Below are positions 10,195-21,580 of a DNA stretch of 59,037 nucleotides, piece after piece. The first letter of the stretch is position 1. Each line of letters starts with the position of its first letter. This DNA comes from Perkinsus chesapeaki (taxonomy: Eukaryota; Perkinsozoa; Perkinsida; Perkinsidae). The notes under the pieces were generated by a model. That model was not told where the DNA came from and searched no databases. It saw only the letters and a program-made list of their open reading frames with translations. The stretch is from positions 1-59,037 of the forward strand of contig JAAPAO010000166.1 in the NCBI GenBank assembly GCA_013115145.1. Reading direction: 5' to 3'. Both the position numbers and the translations under genes were made by a program.

Positions 10195-13100
10195 TCAAGG
10201 ATGACACACCTTCTTATGAGACGGCCAAGCTCTCCGTTGGCACTCAACGCTGCAGTAGAAAACGTGCTTGCAGCGAGAACACGCCTTTCCGCCTTCCTTT
10301 CCGCACACTTCGCATTGGTGGTCGTTGCTGGCAGCAGCAGCCGGATGGCCATTCAAGGCACCAGGCAGAACTGCTGAGCTGCTGGAGGCGCTCCCTGAGC
10401 TCTTCTTCGAGGCGGTAGTCTTCTTGCCTTTCTTTTTCATCGACTCACCGGTGATGCCGGCACCTCTCAGGAGATTAGTCAAGTCAGCGTCACCAAGTCC
10501 AGTCTCGGCAGCACTCATCATCTTTTTCATCAATGCTGGATCTTCAAATATCTTCCTTTGCACTTCTTCCAGCATGTCAGTTGGTGACTTCGTACTCTCG
10601 GTGGAGCTGGCGTCGGAATCCATTCCCAAAGGTGAATACACAGGGAAAATGACAATGGGCTTGAAGTGCGATAAAGCGGTAGCCGATAGAGGTGAGCCTT
10701 GCCAGTCTAACCATGGCAGCCAGAAGCTCTCTCCGCTGGATGCGTTAACATCACAATTAAACCCACAGGAGATGTTCGCCAACTGCACTGCCGCTGGGAC
10801 ATAACCTTCCACGAAGTAGTCGAGTTCTCCGGAGGGCTTGTCACATAGAAGCTCCCGGATACCATATTTAGCTGCGACCTTGCGCAACTCTGATTTCAAG
10901 TCTTTCGGCACTTCGTCGCCAAAGATGCACACTCCGGCTCGAATTGTAGGGCCCCAGTTCCAATCATAGCGGACCTCCCCAGATAGTAGCAGCAAAGCCT
11001 GTGTCATGTCATCACACTCGAGGGTTGCTATAGCACGACCGTTCCAAGGCTGACCTCTCTCCCGGTCCTCCAGAGTCGTGGCATAAATGCGGCCCACAGT
11101 TTGTCTCAGACAGTTCATGGCCGACTCCAAGTTGCCTCTTACCGAAACAGGTATTTGCCTTCCCATAAGGCAAACGTTAACCCACCCACCAGCGTTGCTG
11201 ATGGAAGAGAGCGCTTGATCACTGAGAGTAGGGCAAGCGATTGCACACTGTTTCGTGGCGAGGATTGCTCTCGGCAAGGCATTCTTAGTGTCTTTGGCAG
11301 TAAGCCGCTGACCATAGGTAACAGGAATAGTTATATTGATAACGCCTTCTCCTCTTGAGACCTTCAAATGGACATTGTTAAGTGCGACATCAGCAACCAT
11401 TGAGAAAGACGCCAAGCAAGAGCCCGATGTAAGAACCTCTACCACTGCAGGATCGCTTGCACACAACCTAACCGAGATCGGCTTCTTCTGTTGCAGAAGC
11501 TTCAACTTTTCATTGTCGACGAGTTTACCAACAAACCTCAGGCAGCCATCAACGAGCCACTCTCGAGTCGTGAACTTGAGGGTATTGCATTCTACCAAAG
11601 AGGAAGTCTGCTGACGCGGGTCGCCGAGAACTCTGCGCGGCACCTCCTTTACACGAATCAACTTGGTCGGTATCTCCGTCAGGCCGCATATGGACTCAAC
11701 ACTTTTGAACAAGGCACTGGTGCCGCCATGTAGGCTGCTGTCGTAGACAATACGAGGGATAACAGCAACCAACTGACGATCGCTTATCATTCTAGCGGGG
11801 AACGATATATAGATGCCCGCGGGATGGCGGAAGCAGACCTCAACGGTTCGATAATCGGCACTTCGATCGATATCCTTTTGGCTCATCGTGTCATAAGGCG
11901 CCTTCTCGGTCCAAGTGCAGGGCATTTCCAAAAGGACCTCGTAGATAGGAGTAGAGGTCATAAACACCTTCTCATAGGGGAACACACCGTGAAGAGACAA
12001 TGAGAGGCGTAAGGCCTCGTAGCATCCAACAGAAGGGTGCATAGGGTTACGCTCCATCCTCTTTTGCAGAGACGCCTCACAAAGCAATGCGAACAGGTCA
12101 TCCTTGGCGAACAAGAGATACTCGGATCTTACCAAGGAGTCGACAAGTCTGGACATCAGGGCGATGCCTGTAGGCATACTGAAGTGAGGGACAGTGACGT
12201 ACTCCAGTACTTTGAACAAAGCCTCTTGCATTTGAGGAGAGTCCTCCACTCGAATCTCATCAACAGGCTGATGGCACCTCCGCCATCTAAGAAGGAGGCT
12301 GCCGGCGCCGGTATCCTTCATTGCCTCGGACATCATGATACTGGTGACCGATCTCGGGTAAGGCGTCCAGAGGAGGGAGGGATCAGCCTTGGCCTGCGAG
12401 TCCTGATCATCTTCCGAGTGCATTCGGTCAAGCTGAACTCCACATGCATAAGGTATCATCCAAAGAGGAACTCCACATAGTGACCTTTTAATAACACTTC
12501 TGTCACTCAGCCCAAATGCCTTCATCACATCAGTAGCCAAAGTGGCCCTCGGATTCTCACTGCGAGGAGCCAACAAAGGAGACGCGCTCAATAGAAGTGA
12601 CAAAGCACCCAAGTTATCAGCAAGGTTCGATGTATCAATGAAGTCAAAGTGCCTGGGCACCCCGAGCTTGTTCATTTCCTTCACCTCTGCCTTCACCCGA
12701 GGGATGTCGTCTAAGGACCATGCTCTCGGATCTGGCCTCAGAACGTCACATAGGGCAAAGGCGTCACCACAGTACCACACCACTTGATTCCGGCGTGTTG
12801 AGAGGCCCTGGGCCAAAGCTCTAGTCCGAAGCCCGAAGGCTTCGAATGCCCATCCAAGAGTAGCCGTACCACGTTTGCAACAAGCTGATGAGGATGCGAA
12901 GTCAGTCTGAGGTGCTGCCATCGTCGCCAGAATGTCAGCGAGTTCCGGCGCAATACAGCAATAGGGATTGGCACCGTAGTGGACACGCCAAAGCTTGCTG
13001 ATGGCTTCGACTGTGCTTTTCTTATTGAAAGTCGTAACAGCTTTACGGAGATTGCACTTGTCGGCGAAAAAGGTGGGATTCAAAGTGCTCCGCTTGTGGC

Positions 13101-13959
13101 TTCCGATAGGAGAGATCTTAGCAATCGTAGAACCAGATGAGCAAATATTCGACACTCCGACGAAACCGTCCTTTTGAAACTCATCCACTGCGTCTGCATA
13201 GGCCTTGTTCTTGGTCACGACAGATGCCACCAATAGATCCACTTGGGTGCCCTTCCGTCCGAGCCTCTCCGGTATGCACTTGCGCGCATCAAGAATCTTT
13301 TGCACCACTTTCTCATCGCTGAAGTCGCCATTATCGAAAGCGTCCTTCCACCATTCCAAGACGTCGATCACCTTCTGCTTATTTCCAGTGACTGAAACGC
13401 CGCATTTCGCCAGCAAGCTGTCAGCCCAGGAGTCATCAGACCCCATCATAACGCAGAGCTCTCCGATGACGTCACGGATGAGGGAAGCAGTTTCCGAGGA
13501 CACTATTTCACAGTAGACGGCCTCCCATGCAAGAGCAATGGTGGATACGGACATGTCGCTCTTCATAATGAGCTGCAAGTAGACCAAGGACCTTGCTATA
13601 ATACATGGCTCGAAGTCGCAGCAGACAGCTTGGAGCGGTGTAGTCGACCAGTCGTCACTATCGAAGGTACCCGAAATGCTATTGAGGTACATTGTGTGGG
13701 CCACCGAGGACAAATCACTGCACCCAAGCAAAAGCGCACGTATCGGTTGCTTAGGTGCCGTGCCACGACAGGTGATTGCTAAATCACGAGGGGGAGTGTT
13801 AGTGTAAGGATAGAGATAAGTCCATCTGTAGACGAAGGAGCTGACGGGGGAACAACTGAGGCGGACTGAGTCGGTCATCGTGGAGGGGAAAATGCACAAC
13901 AAAGCCCTGAGGGTGGCCTGCAGCTCTTCACGTGAAAACGCGAGCGACCGTATCCGCAT
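10195..13959 (-). CDS. large MYND zinc-finger protein (1254 residues)
   Basis: One uninterrupted frame from ATG at 13959. The last about 40 residues are a MYND zinc finger: HQCEVCGKEGGKACSRCKHV continuing into FYCSVECQRRAWPSHKKVC, with the full set of Cys and final His-Cys ligands. MYND fingers bind proline-rich peptides and recruit partners. Before it come an acidic/Ser segment, a KKKGKK basic patch and an Ala/Ser linker. The first about 1050 residues are mixed alpha/beta without a domain I can name. No SET core is visible, so it is not an obvious SMYD methyltransferase. It is intronless, in contrast to its neighbours on both sides. Probable scaffold or transcription/chromatin factor; function otherwise unknown. 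Confidence 0.85.
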   Translation of the reverse strand: MRIRSLAFSREELQATLRALLCIFPSTMTDSVRLSCSPVSSFVYRWTYLYPYTNTPPRDLAITCRGTAPKQPIRALLLGCSDLSSVAHTMYLNSISGTFDSDDWSTTPLQAVCCDFEPCIIARSLVYLQLIMKSDMSVSTIALAWEAVYCEIVSSETASLIRDVIGELCVMMGSDDSWADSLLAKCGVSVTGNKQKVIDVLEWWKDAFDNGDFSDEKVVQKILDARKCIPERLGRKGTQVDLLVASVVTKNKAYADAVDEFQKDGFVGVSNICSSGSTIAKISPIGSHKRSTLNPTFFADKCNLRKAVTTFNKKSTVEAISKLWRVHYGANPYCCIAPELADILATMAAPQTDFASSSACCKRGTATLGWAFEAFGLRTRALAQGLSTRRNQVVWYCGDAFALCDVLRPDPRAWSLDDIPRVKAEVKEMNKLGVPRHFDFIDTSNLADNLGALSLLLSASPLLAPRSENPRATLATDVMKAFGLSDRSVIKRSLCGVPLWMIPYACGVQLDRMHSEDDQDSQAKADPSLLWTPYPRSVTSIMMSEAMKDTGAGSLLLRWRRCHQPVDEIRVEDSPQMQEALFKVLEYVTVPHFSMPTGIALMSRLVDSLVRSEYLLFAKDDLFALLCEASLQKRMERNPMHPSVGCYEALRLSLSLHGVFPYEKVFMTSTPIYEVLLEMPCTWTEKAPYDTMSQKDIDRSADYRTVEVCFRHPAGIYISFPARMISDRQLVAVIPRIVYDSSLHGGTSALFKSVESICGLTEIPTKLIRVKEVPRRVLGDPRQQTSSLVECNTLKFTTREWLVDGCLRFVGKLVDNEKLKLLQQKKPISVRLCASDPAVVEVLTSGSCLASFSMVADVALNNVHLKVSRGEGVINITIPVTYGQRLTAKDTKNALPRAILATKQCAIACPTLSDQALSSISNAGGWVNVCLMGRQIPVSVRGNLESAMNCLRQTVGRIYATTLEDRERGQPWNGRAIATLECDDMTQALLLLSGEVRYDWNWGPTIRAGVCIFGDEVPKDLKSELRKVAAKYGIRELLCDKPSGELDYFVEGYVPAAVQLANISCGFNCDVNASSGESFWLPWLDWQGSPLSATALSHFKPIVIFPVYSPLGMDSDASSTESTKSPTDMLEEVQRKIFEDPALMKKMMSAAETGLGDADLTNLLRGAGITGESMKKKGKKTTASKKSSGSASSSSAVLPGALNGHPAAAASNDHQCEVCGKEGGKACSRCKHVFYCSVECQRRAWPSHKKVCHP

Positions 13960-14276
13960 TTTATTAGTCCTTGAAGAGACTCACAAAAAGCACGATAATC
14001 GCCTCGTGGGTAGTCCCTGAGCCAAAAGTGTTACTGAAAGATTACGGAAGCGCTGGGCGCTCAACGACATAACATCATGTTATTAACATGACATTGAAAA
14101 GGCTATCAACCTACCGCTTCGGAGACAAGGCAACACAACAATTTCATAGGAACTATATTACCGTTCCGATACTATTACAGAGAACGTAATTTATGAGATT
14201 TAAACCGACTTGAACTGCAACAGGCATATAGTTAATTAGAAACGTTTCCTTCGTTTTCGTGGGAAGCCAACAGAAT
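13960..14276. other. intergenic, probable promoter of the MYND gene
   Basis: AT-rich spacer between two minus-strand genes. It must contain the transcription start of the MYND gene and the 3' end of the Trp-rich gene. No distinctive element seen. Confidence 0.35.
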
Positions 14277-14930
14277 TTATACTCTGCATGCTGGACTTGA
14301 GCTCACTCGCCTCGGGATCATCCAACCATCCCTCATCAGCGAACCTGAACTAGAACTTCTACTGCTACTATCATCAGTAGACTCAATAATAGAAACACAC
14401 TGCATGGTATCAGCACACCTGACGATTGCCCATCGTCCTTCATGAACTCCTTGATGCATCCAATCTTCCAAGGGCTCTTCGTCGGATACATACAGCTTTG
14501 GCTTCTCATCAATGATCGCAGCATCCTCCACAGGTGCCTGAGAATGCTACTCATGGCCGATAGAACACCCGGATTCCTCAGTGACTCACCTTCGTGCACA
14601 ATTCCGGGTTCCAAGAGCTTTCGGATTCTCCCCAAGCCTCCGAGTGATACTGCCACGAGTTCCCCCAGTGGCCACCATTCTCCTTCGAACGCCACTCTGA
14701 CCAACTCTGGGCCGACCAATCCCCGTTGCTTCTCCATTGATAGTTGCCATTCCAAGCCTGCCACTTGTCTTCCCGATGCCCCTAAATAGCATTCTACATG
14801 GGAATGCAGGCAGCATCTTACTGGTAGGCTGTTCCATGCTTGATGAGCTTCTATAGGCTTGTGCTCTGGCGGCATTCGACCATCTTCCATATCCCATTTA
14901 TGAAGAGCTTGCTTCCACAGCCTCAAACGC
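14277..14930 (-). CDS. Trp-rich low-complexity protein
   Basis: Three exons join in frame: about 14930-14822, 14781-14590 and 14537-14277 (introns 40 and 52 nt). The middle exon encodes 64 residues of which ten are Trp, spaced 3-9 residues apart (KWQAWNGNYQW, DWSAQSWSEW, HWGNSW), mixed with Asn, Ser, Gly and Glu. The first exon adds further Trp. The last exon is acidic (VSDEEPLEDW) and ends in a Ser/Arg-rich tail. The start codon is upstream; an ATG at 15003 (MTTWRE) is a candidate but I could not join it in frame. No family recognised. Trp-spaced disordered stretches resemble GW/W-motif proteins that bind Argonaute-type pockets, but that comparison is speculative. Confidence 0.6.
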
Positions 14931-15889
14931 CTGCAGCAGCACACGGAGCCTCTCTACAACAACAGTTACATCGAGTATAGACACCTTCACGCCACGTCGT
15001 CATGGCATAATTATACTTATATACGGTAGTACTTCACAGACACTGTGTTTCATATATGACACTAGGCGTTAGAGAAAGCATGTATCACACAGTACTGCTG
15101 TACTTAGACCGAAATGAAGTGAAATCTGAATTCATCGTATATCAACAATGCTGCAACCGAAAAGCGAGAGCCACCAAGTCGGTGTACGCCCGCCACGAAA
15201 ACAATTGGGTAGAATAACACAATCTGCGCAACCCACAGTGAATCACACACCCTTCAAATGCTCGCTTAGAATCGGTTCCGTCAACTCGCGGTGTCGACGG
15301 ATGAGCAGGGTTCTTCGGATCTCGATCTGCTCTGAAACAACAAGCCTTACTCGAGCACAGTCCTGTCCATCTTACTTCTCAACAAGCCTTGTATAGTTCT
15401 GGTATCCACGGCTCGTTTTGGCTATACGGATCTGTTTCTGTCGCTGTGCTAGTATTCGCTCCATAGGAGCCCGTTGTGACGAATTCATCCTGCTAGGAGA
15501 AGCTTAACAGGACTTCATCAGGTCCCAATGGGACCGTCCCATCTCCACAAACAACCAAACGCAATATCGATAATAGTATGGACGCTTTGTCAAAGTGAGC
15601 CTATTCGAGAGACAAGGAAGCATGTTAGGGGAGGAAAACCTAACCTCGCTCCACAATACGCCATGGTGGCTAGTACTATGACCAAACTACTGGGCAAAAG
15701 CAATGGAGATGGCGGCCATATCAGGCGATTAGCGTGCTCGAAGGTTCGGAAACATCATAACAGCCAGGTGGTGAGCTTCGAAGTGAAGTACGATGAGCCA
15801 GCAAGTAACGAATCTGCAATACAGTAAGCCAATAATGACAATCAGAGAACAGCTTTGTCCAACCATGAAGAGCAAATGCATGACTCTTA
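14931..15889. other. intergenic, no supported gene
   Basis: Short open frames only (the longest is 99 codons at 15528-15827, plus strand, without recognisable features). Likely contains the first exon and promoter of the Trp-rich gene and the ENPP 3' end. Confidence 0.35.
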
Positions 15890-18714
15890 TTAACCACCAT
15901 GGATGTTCAATAAGTTTATGAAAATGTTATGGTTTGGTCCAAACCGATCGGGAGACAGACGTTGTGTAAAAAGCAAGTGACGTGGAACTACATCTGCGAG
16001 GCTGGCATTGTTGGCAGGCCAGTCTGATTGTCGGATGCCCAATACTGCAGCAACCAGAGCGAAGACATGTACCTACATATGACCAGTCATGATGAGGATC
16101 TCGTAGAGATTGGAACCATGAACTGCTGAAATAGGGAATATTGGTGGCAGTAATAAAATGAGAAGAGTTAACGAAACCCAGATAACAAATTTTCAAATAC
16201 CTTTGGTTACGATTGGCGAAGATGACCTGGTCGATTAGCGCGTGCCCCTACATTCTTAAATGGCTTCTGCACACAACGACTCCGTCTTATCATCGGACCG
16301 GCAGCGATAAATATTGGCCACATACTTTTCAGTCTGAAAAGAATGTGGGCAAACTACTGTACGGTGCGCATGTATGGTGAATCGACACACTTGTTGTCGT
16401 AGCCATGATTACCACCACCCTTATAGGGTTCTCCAAGGTACGTCACCCATCCCTCCTCACATACACATACCTACAACCATCTCTCTCAGTCTTAGCGGTA
16501 GAGGGTCGCTGCTACCACAGGCGGAATACGGTCGTTGTTCTTATAATGCCAACGGTTTGGCAACTGGTCACGGAGGTAGCAGTCCATATGCCCTTCACCA
16601 ATTCTCTCGAGTGAGTTCCGGATACAATTGGCTTGTGACACATCATGTGGCCATACATGAGTAACCGGTCCAGTCGTTGTGACGTTAACTCTACGGAGGA
16701 CAACACTCGCACCGCTAATGGCGGTATTAAGTACAATTTACGGAACGCCGGAGGACAACACTCGCACCGCTAATGGCGGTATTTAGTACAATTTACGGAA
16801 CGCCGGAGGAATATGCATGAAAATCCAATCCAGCACATTCCACAAGTATAACAGTTTTTGCTCCTGCCCACGCAATTCCTCCTATCGGGACACGATCGCA
16901 CAAAATTGGACTGATTCGCTCGGGCCCTATCGGCACGAGGCTATCGGTCGTCATCACGAAGTAGCCCATCGCTGCAGTGCGCGGGCTAGGCACGGCAGCG
17001 CCCCAGTTAACTCTTCTATATTTCTGTGAGCTCTCTTCACCATAACTGCCCGCAAATACTTACGTCTTAGGGTCCAAACCCCGAGCCAGATCGATTCCAG
17101 GATGGGTTACGGCGGCCATGCCGTGGTCACTGGTAAGGATCACATGAACCGAACCTAAGCATGGCGGCGGTGCAGCAATTGACGCTGATGCCATCATCAT
17201 GATACCATCTATCTCTTTGATCCTTCGGCGTAAGACACCAATCGCAGCATCAACTCTTCGTACTGCGGCCAGAACTTCTTTACTTCCTGGGCCGTATTCG
17301 TGACCCGAGCTATCTGGCTCTTCAAAGTACCTATACATGGAATGACGAGGGCGCAGCGGAGCGATACAAGATCCAATTCTCCTGTGAAGCAGAATCGAAA
17401 GAGACTATAGAGACAGTAAGCTTCAAAGGAATTCAGTAATAGCCCCACTGTCTCTTCCTCGAAGCTGCAAAGCATAATAGTATTAACTCCGGATAGATTT
17501 GTTTCAGGTTGCCCAGCATCCCTCCGACAATCGAGCTATTTTGAATAACTAGGTTTCCCTAGAGCCGCCGCTCTTGGGCTCATTTTAACCTGATTCCTCT
17601 CTCAGGCTGGTAAAGTGAATAAATGATAAACGACTGGTACAATTTCACAAGAGCACTAGCGTAATGCCGGCAAGCATTCGAAGCATTGGACTCAGCATCC
17701 CGACCTACAGCATCCCGAGACGGACACCTTGATCCTTAACCATAATATCAATAAGCTTATCAGTCCTCTCGTGAAAACCAAGGCTTCTGTTGTAGGGAAA
17801 GTTATACCTGAATAGCAATCATCCCAAATCAACAGCATGTCTATATTCTGAATATATCCCCGTAATTTTCTCTATCGGACAGTTTAATTAGTTTTTGTGA
17901 GAATTTTTCTCACTTCAGCGCAGCCTAGACAAACCCGTGATGCTCACGGCGTTAACAACTCCAACACAGCTCACTTCTCCCCGACCATGGACTCACGTAG
18001 GCCTTAAACCATGAACAATCCTATCGCAGCCAACCCAGTTAATGCACGCAGATTTGATACCAAGGCGGGTGGTAGTACCCCAAATAGGCTCTGCTTCTTG
18101 GAAGAAACTGACAAGTTCCGAGCGCTATCAAGAGCAACCTCATCTGCCGTTGCTCACTCGCTGCCTGTGCCCGACGGGGTAAACATCTCCTTCAGATGAG
18201 GATCCCACATAACGTTTGAGATAATGCCATGAGTCTCCTCCCAAGCACCAGTCGCCAAGGTCCAATGATTTGGAAATGTTATTGTTGTGAAGGCGTTCTC
18301 CAAGTGATGCACCTGAGCCGAGACTCGCGAACGAACCCGGCGATAGCCAACGACTTCGACAAGTGCGATTTGTGGTAAAACCGGGGTCGGCAGGAATCCA
18401 ATCTATAAAGTGCGAATCCGTAGGCCCCTAGGCTCGTCACGAGCTCAGATGTGTCACTTGTCAGAGCTCAGGCATCCGATGAACAAAATAAGAGGTGTTA
18501 CTTGGAGGCCCTTTCCCCGGAACCAATCCAGATTGGGTGTTGAGGTATTGCCATAATAATCCCAACGAAAGCCGTCCATGCTGACCATGATAACTTTGGT
18601 CTCAGGCTTACAGGAGCATGCGAAACATAGTGCTGCTGTAAACAAGAGAATGACACCAGGCAGCAGCATTTTACAAAGTAAGAGAAATACTAAAACCGTA
18701 ATAATTAAGTTCAT
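15890..18714 (-). CDS. ectonucleotide pyrophosphatase/phosphodiesterase (ENPP) family
   Basis: Alkaline-phosphatase-fold enzyme that hydrolyses nucleotide or lipid phosphodiesters, normally outside the cell. A hydrophobic N terminus (signal peptide or anchor; ATGs at 18714 and 18669) precedes VIMVSMDGFRWDYY with the metal-binding Asp. Exon 18312-18158 has FTTITFPNHWTLATG, which carries the nucleophile Thr; 18096-17997 has EPIWGTTTRLGIKSAC; 17330-17064 has YFEEPDSSGHEYGP and LTSDHGMA, with further metal ligands; the final exon reads VAAVLGIRQSDWPANNASL and stops at 15890. All are ENPP hallmarks in order. Some middle exons (17.0-16.2 kb and 18.0-17.3 kb) are only partly resolved, and several introns are longer than elsewhere. 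Confidence 0.85.
16692..16806. repeat. 55-bp tandem duplication
   Basis: Two nearly identical copies of a 55-bp unit beginning at GGAGGACAACACTCGCACCG (period fixed by GGAGGA at 16695, 16750 and 16805), with only a TTAA/TTTA difference. It lies in what should be an intron of the ENPP gene. The near identity says the duplication is recent. Confidence 0.85.
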
Positions 18715-18832
18715 TCAGACCAAGCACTGATGGGGATATACAACGGTAATAATAGTAACACCACTTGAGAGAAGGATAAGAAACGCTAAGTAATTAATAC
18801 CTACTTTAGTAGATAATATTGCACCGCTTGCT

Positions 18833-21041
18833 TTATACATTATGTCGCTTTGCTTTCTTAGAAGTGGCGTACATGTCAAAAGCGTCCATTTCTCGAGACT
18901 CATCAGCAGCATTCTGTAGCTCTACTGCAGTGGAGTCATCGACTACGGTCTGCTGTGCGAAAGATAAAATAATACCGCAGACACCCCACAGGCAGAAGGC
19001 CAGTGTGAAAGCTGTGACGCGATCGCCGAGCAGCCATACAAGGCCGCAGACCATCGCAGGACCAAGCCCTTTACCGAGGTCGTCCATCAACGTGAAAGCC
19101 GCGAAAACAGTGCCTCTAGTTTTCGCTGGATTCACGTTCATGAGAATCCCCTTTATATTAGGGCCCGATATCGCCGCCAGCCCACCGAGACTTATCCATA
19201 GCGCTGGATTCGGGTAACCTCGGAGCATCAGGACCATTGGCAGCGGGGAGAGGATATTAGTGAGGGCGATGAACTTGGGCAGATCCTGCCGTCTGTTGTT
19301 GTATATGCGCTGACCCATATCACCACCGGCAATAGAAAATACCAAACAAGAGATACCAAATGACACTAACACGCCAGTTGCCTGATGAACTGTGAGACCA
19401 AGGTTGCTGGCGAGGAAGTCGGGTAGGAAGGTGCTGACCACCGACCAGGCCATGCAACCCGGCAGGGACTGGGCGAACAGTATACGATTCGTAGGGACCT
19501 CAAAGACCGATGAGAACTTCGACAGTGTGAGATCTGCTAGCCTGAATCACGAAATATCCCAGCTCATAGACACAGATGCTCGCGCTACCTGAACCTCGCC
19601 TGCGCTGAGGCGTCAGCTTCCCACGGCGCAGGTGCCTCCGCGCCCTGTACTCCATACCACGCCCGCGCGGCTTCAGCGCGCCGTCTGACAATGCACACTA
19701 GTGACACGTTCGCAGCAGTTTCCACGTACGGTGAAAGCGCTCCGTGGTTAGTCGGTGGTCTAGTCCCCACTGGAATGTAATGACGAGACTTCTTCTTGCT
19801 GCCGACCTTCCTCAGAACTATCATGGCGAGGAGGACCTGAGGTGGACAGGAGTGATACTATTGCCAACACACCACTGAGATAGGGAGCCCTGAAACGTCG
19901 CGGAGAGCAGTTGCTACTATGCAGGCTGTTTACGGAGCATCTGGTCAGAGATTCAAGGACTGACCCTCGGTTCCCACTGATAATGCATTCCACATATTAA
20001 ATTTCAACACCCTGTAAAGATAATTCGGAACATTGTTTACAAATATGCTCCAACTTATTGCTCCAATCGGCCAGCTTATAGGTAATATCCGACGCTCATA
20101 CACAGTCGAGTCGACAGTGCAAATAAGCATCGAGTGCACTCCCCTCAAGGGCGTACAATTGCAGTGATCAGCGTCGGCACGCTCAGCATCAGATACACCT
20201 TCCGCCAGCCGTACAGAGGCCCCATCCAACCGGAGAACGCTTGACCAATCGCGGCGCCGCCTGAGCGTAAAGAAATATTCTCCAACGTAGGCTTCGGAGG
20301 GCCTACTCGAAGATGTGGTACCTAGCAAGGCACAGAGCATATTCCTCTGTGTAGGCGGGGCTAGCTCGGAGGCGATAGAGAAAAGTACAGGCAGTGAACC
20401 TGAAGTGAAGATTAAAGAGGCGTATTAAAGGGGTACCTTACCACCAACAGAGATGCCTGTCGCTATTCGACATAGGAGGAAGTATACAAAACCGGTGCTG
20501 CCATTGGGTACACAGGCCGTCAGAAGGCTCGCAGAACCTGATAGCCACTGACCCTATGAAATTCTCAAAAAATAAACTATCGGCAAAATTGTACTCTGTA
20601 AAATTCTTCAACACAATGTATTTTCAGTAAAATTATTTTACCAAGTCTTCGACAACTCGACCGATTCCAACCCGCAGTAGGTAAAGGAAGTGCGGAACTG
20701 TCTACCTGCAATGGCCGTAGCGAAGGCTAAAAGGTGAAACCTTTTCGTGGCGTATTGATCTGCTAGAGGACCGGCGATTATCGAGGACAACCCCCCAACA
20801 ATAAAGAAGCCCATCTGCACCATGCCACCTGAGCAAGGCAACAACAGTAAAATCGAGCAGCAGCAGGGGTGCTGCCGCTACCTAGCTTCCAGTCCCTCTG
20901 GCTTTGGTCGAAAAATTCAAAGTCATCGCCGATAGCATGAAAATTCGGGCTCGCCGCATTCTGGTCGGCGTTTATCAAAAACCCGCTGATGAGCAACACA
21001 AAAATCTGTCTCCAGTTCTCGCCGAAGAGGACCGCGCGCAT
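18833..21041 (-). CDS. MFS transporter, Spinster-like
   Basis: Twelve-segment carrier. The N-terminal exon reads MRAVLFGENWRQIFVLLISG (ATG at 21041, frame open further upstream). Following exons 20828-20706, 20537-20442, 20399-20322 and 20260-20157 join in phase and give SGLSSIIAGPLADQY-type second segment, FLLCRIATGISVG, and GGAAIGQAFSGWMGPLYGWR, the classic MFS first-half signature. The long last exon from about 19500 to 18833 encodes the C-terminal half, including FAQSLPGCMAWS and the conserved NPAKTRGTVFAAF loop. Pieces between 20.1 and 19.5 kb are unresolved. The first-half pattern and Pro-Gly motif resemble Spinster-type lysosomal/lipid or sugar-phosphate carriers, but the subfamily is uncertain. 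It ends with a KKAKR basic tail. Confidence 0.75.
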
Positions 21042-21580
21042 CGAAACTCCTCCGCTATTCTTCTCCACTGCTGCTTTATCAGCCTTGTAGATCTTATCGC
21101 CGTTCTCTAAAGACTCGGCAGCAGCAGCAGCCTTACCTGAATAGGGTCATAAAACAAGAACGCGGTATGAGATATCCAGCGCTTCTTCAGACGCTTTGCG
21201 CGTGCTGAAAAAATCCAACCTTGAAGCTTGCACCTCAGAGCTGCACACTTGGACAGGATAAAAAGGGAAATCAATAATAACATGGTCTACCGAACACACG
21301 CAAGAATGCATTCCTAGCGGCAAGTGATACTAAATCCTACCCGCCCCATTGGTGCGATCGCCACGATGATACAGCCCGTTGGCCACAGCCTCTGCCCACG
21401 GGTTGTTGAACTGCTGCTGCTGTCGGGTGCCTCCTCCTCCAGCGCCAGAGTCAGCACCATTATTATACCCACTTGTACCGTCAATCATGAGAAAACTAAC
21501 TACTAATATTTCCCTTTGTCCCTCGAAACGCGACTACGCTTCCCCTGATAACAGCTTAGACTAGAAACAGGAACCGACAG
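21042..21580. other. intergenic between MFS and M16 genes
   Basis: Contains possible upstream coding sequence of the MFS gene: the minus frame is open to about 21139, encoding an Ala/Glu/Lys-rich segment that starts right after an AG acceptor-like site. The rest has no recognisable gene. Confidence 0.35.
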
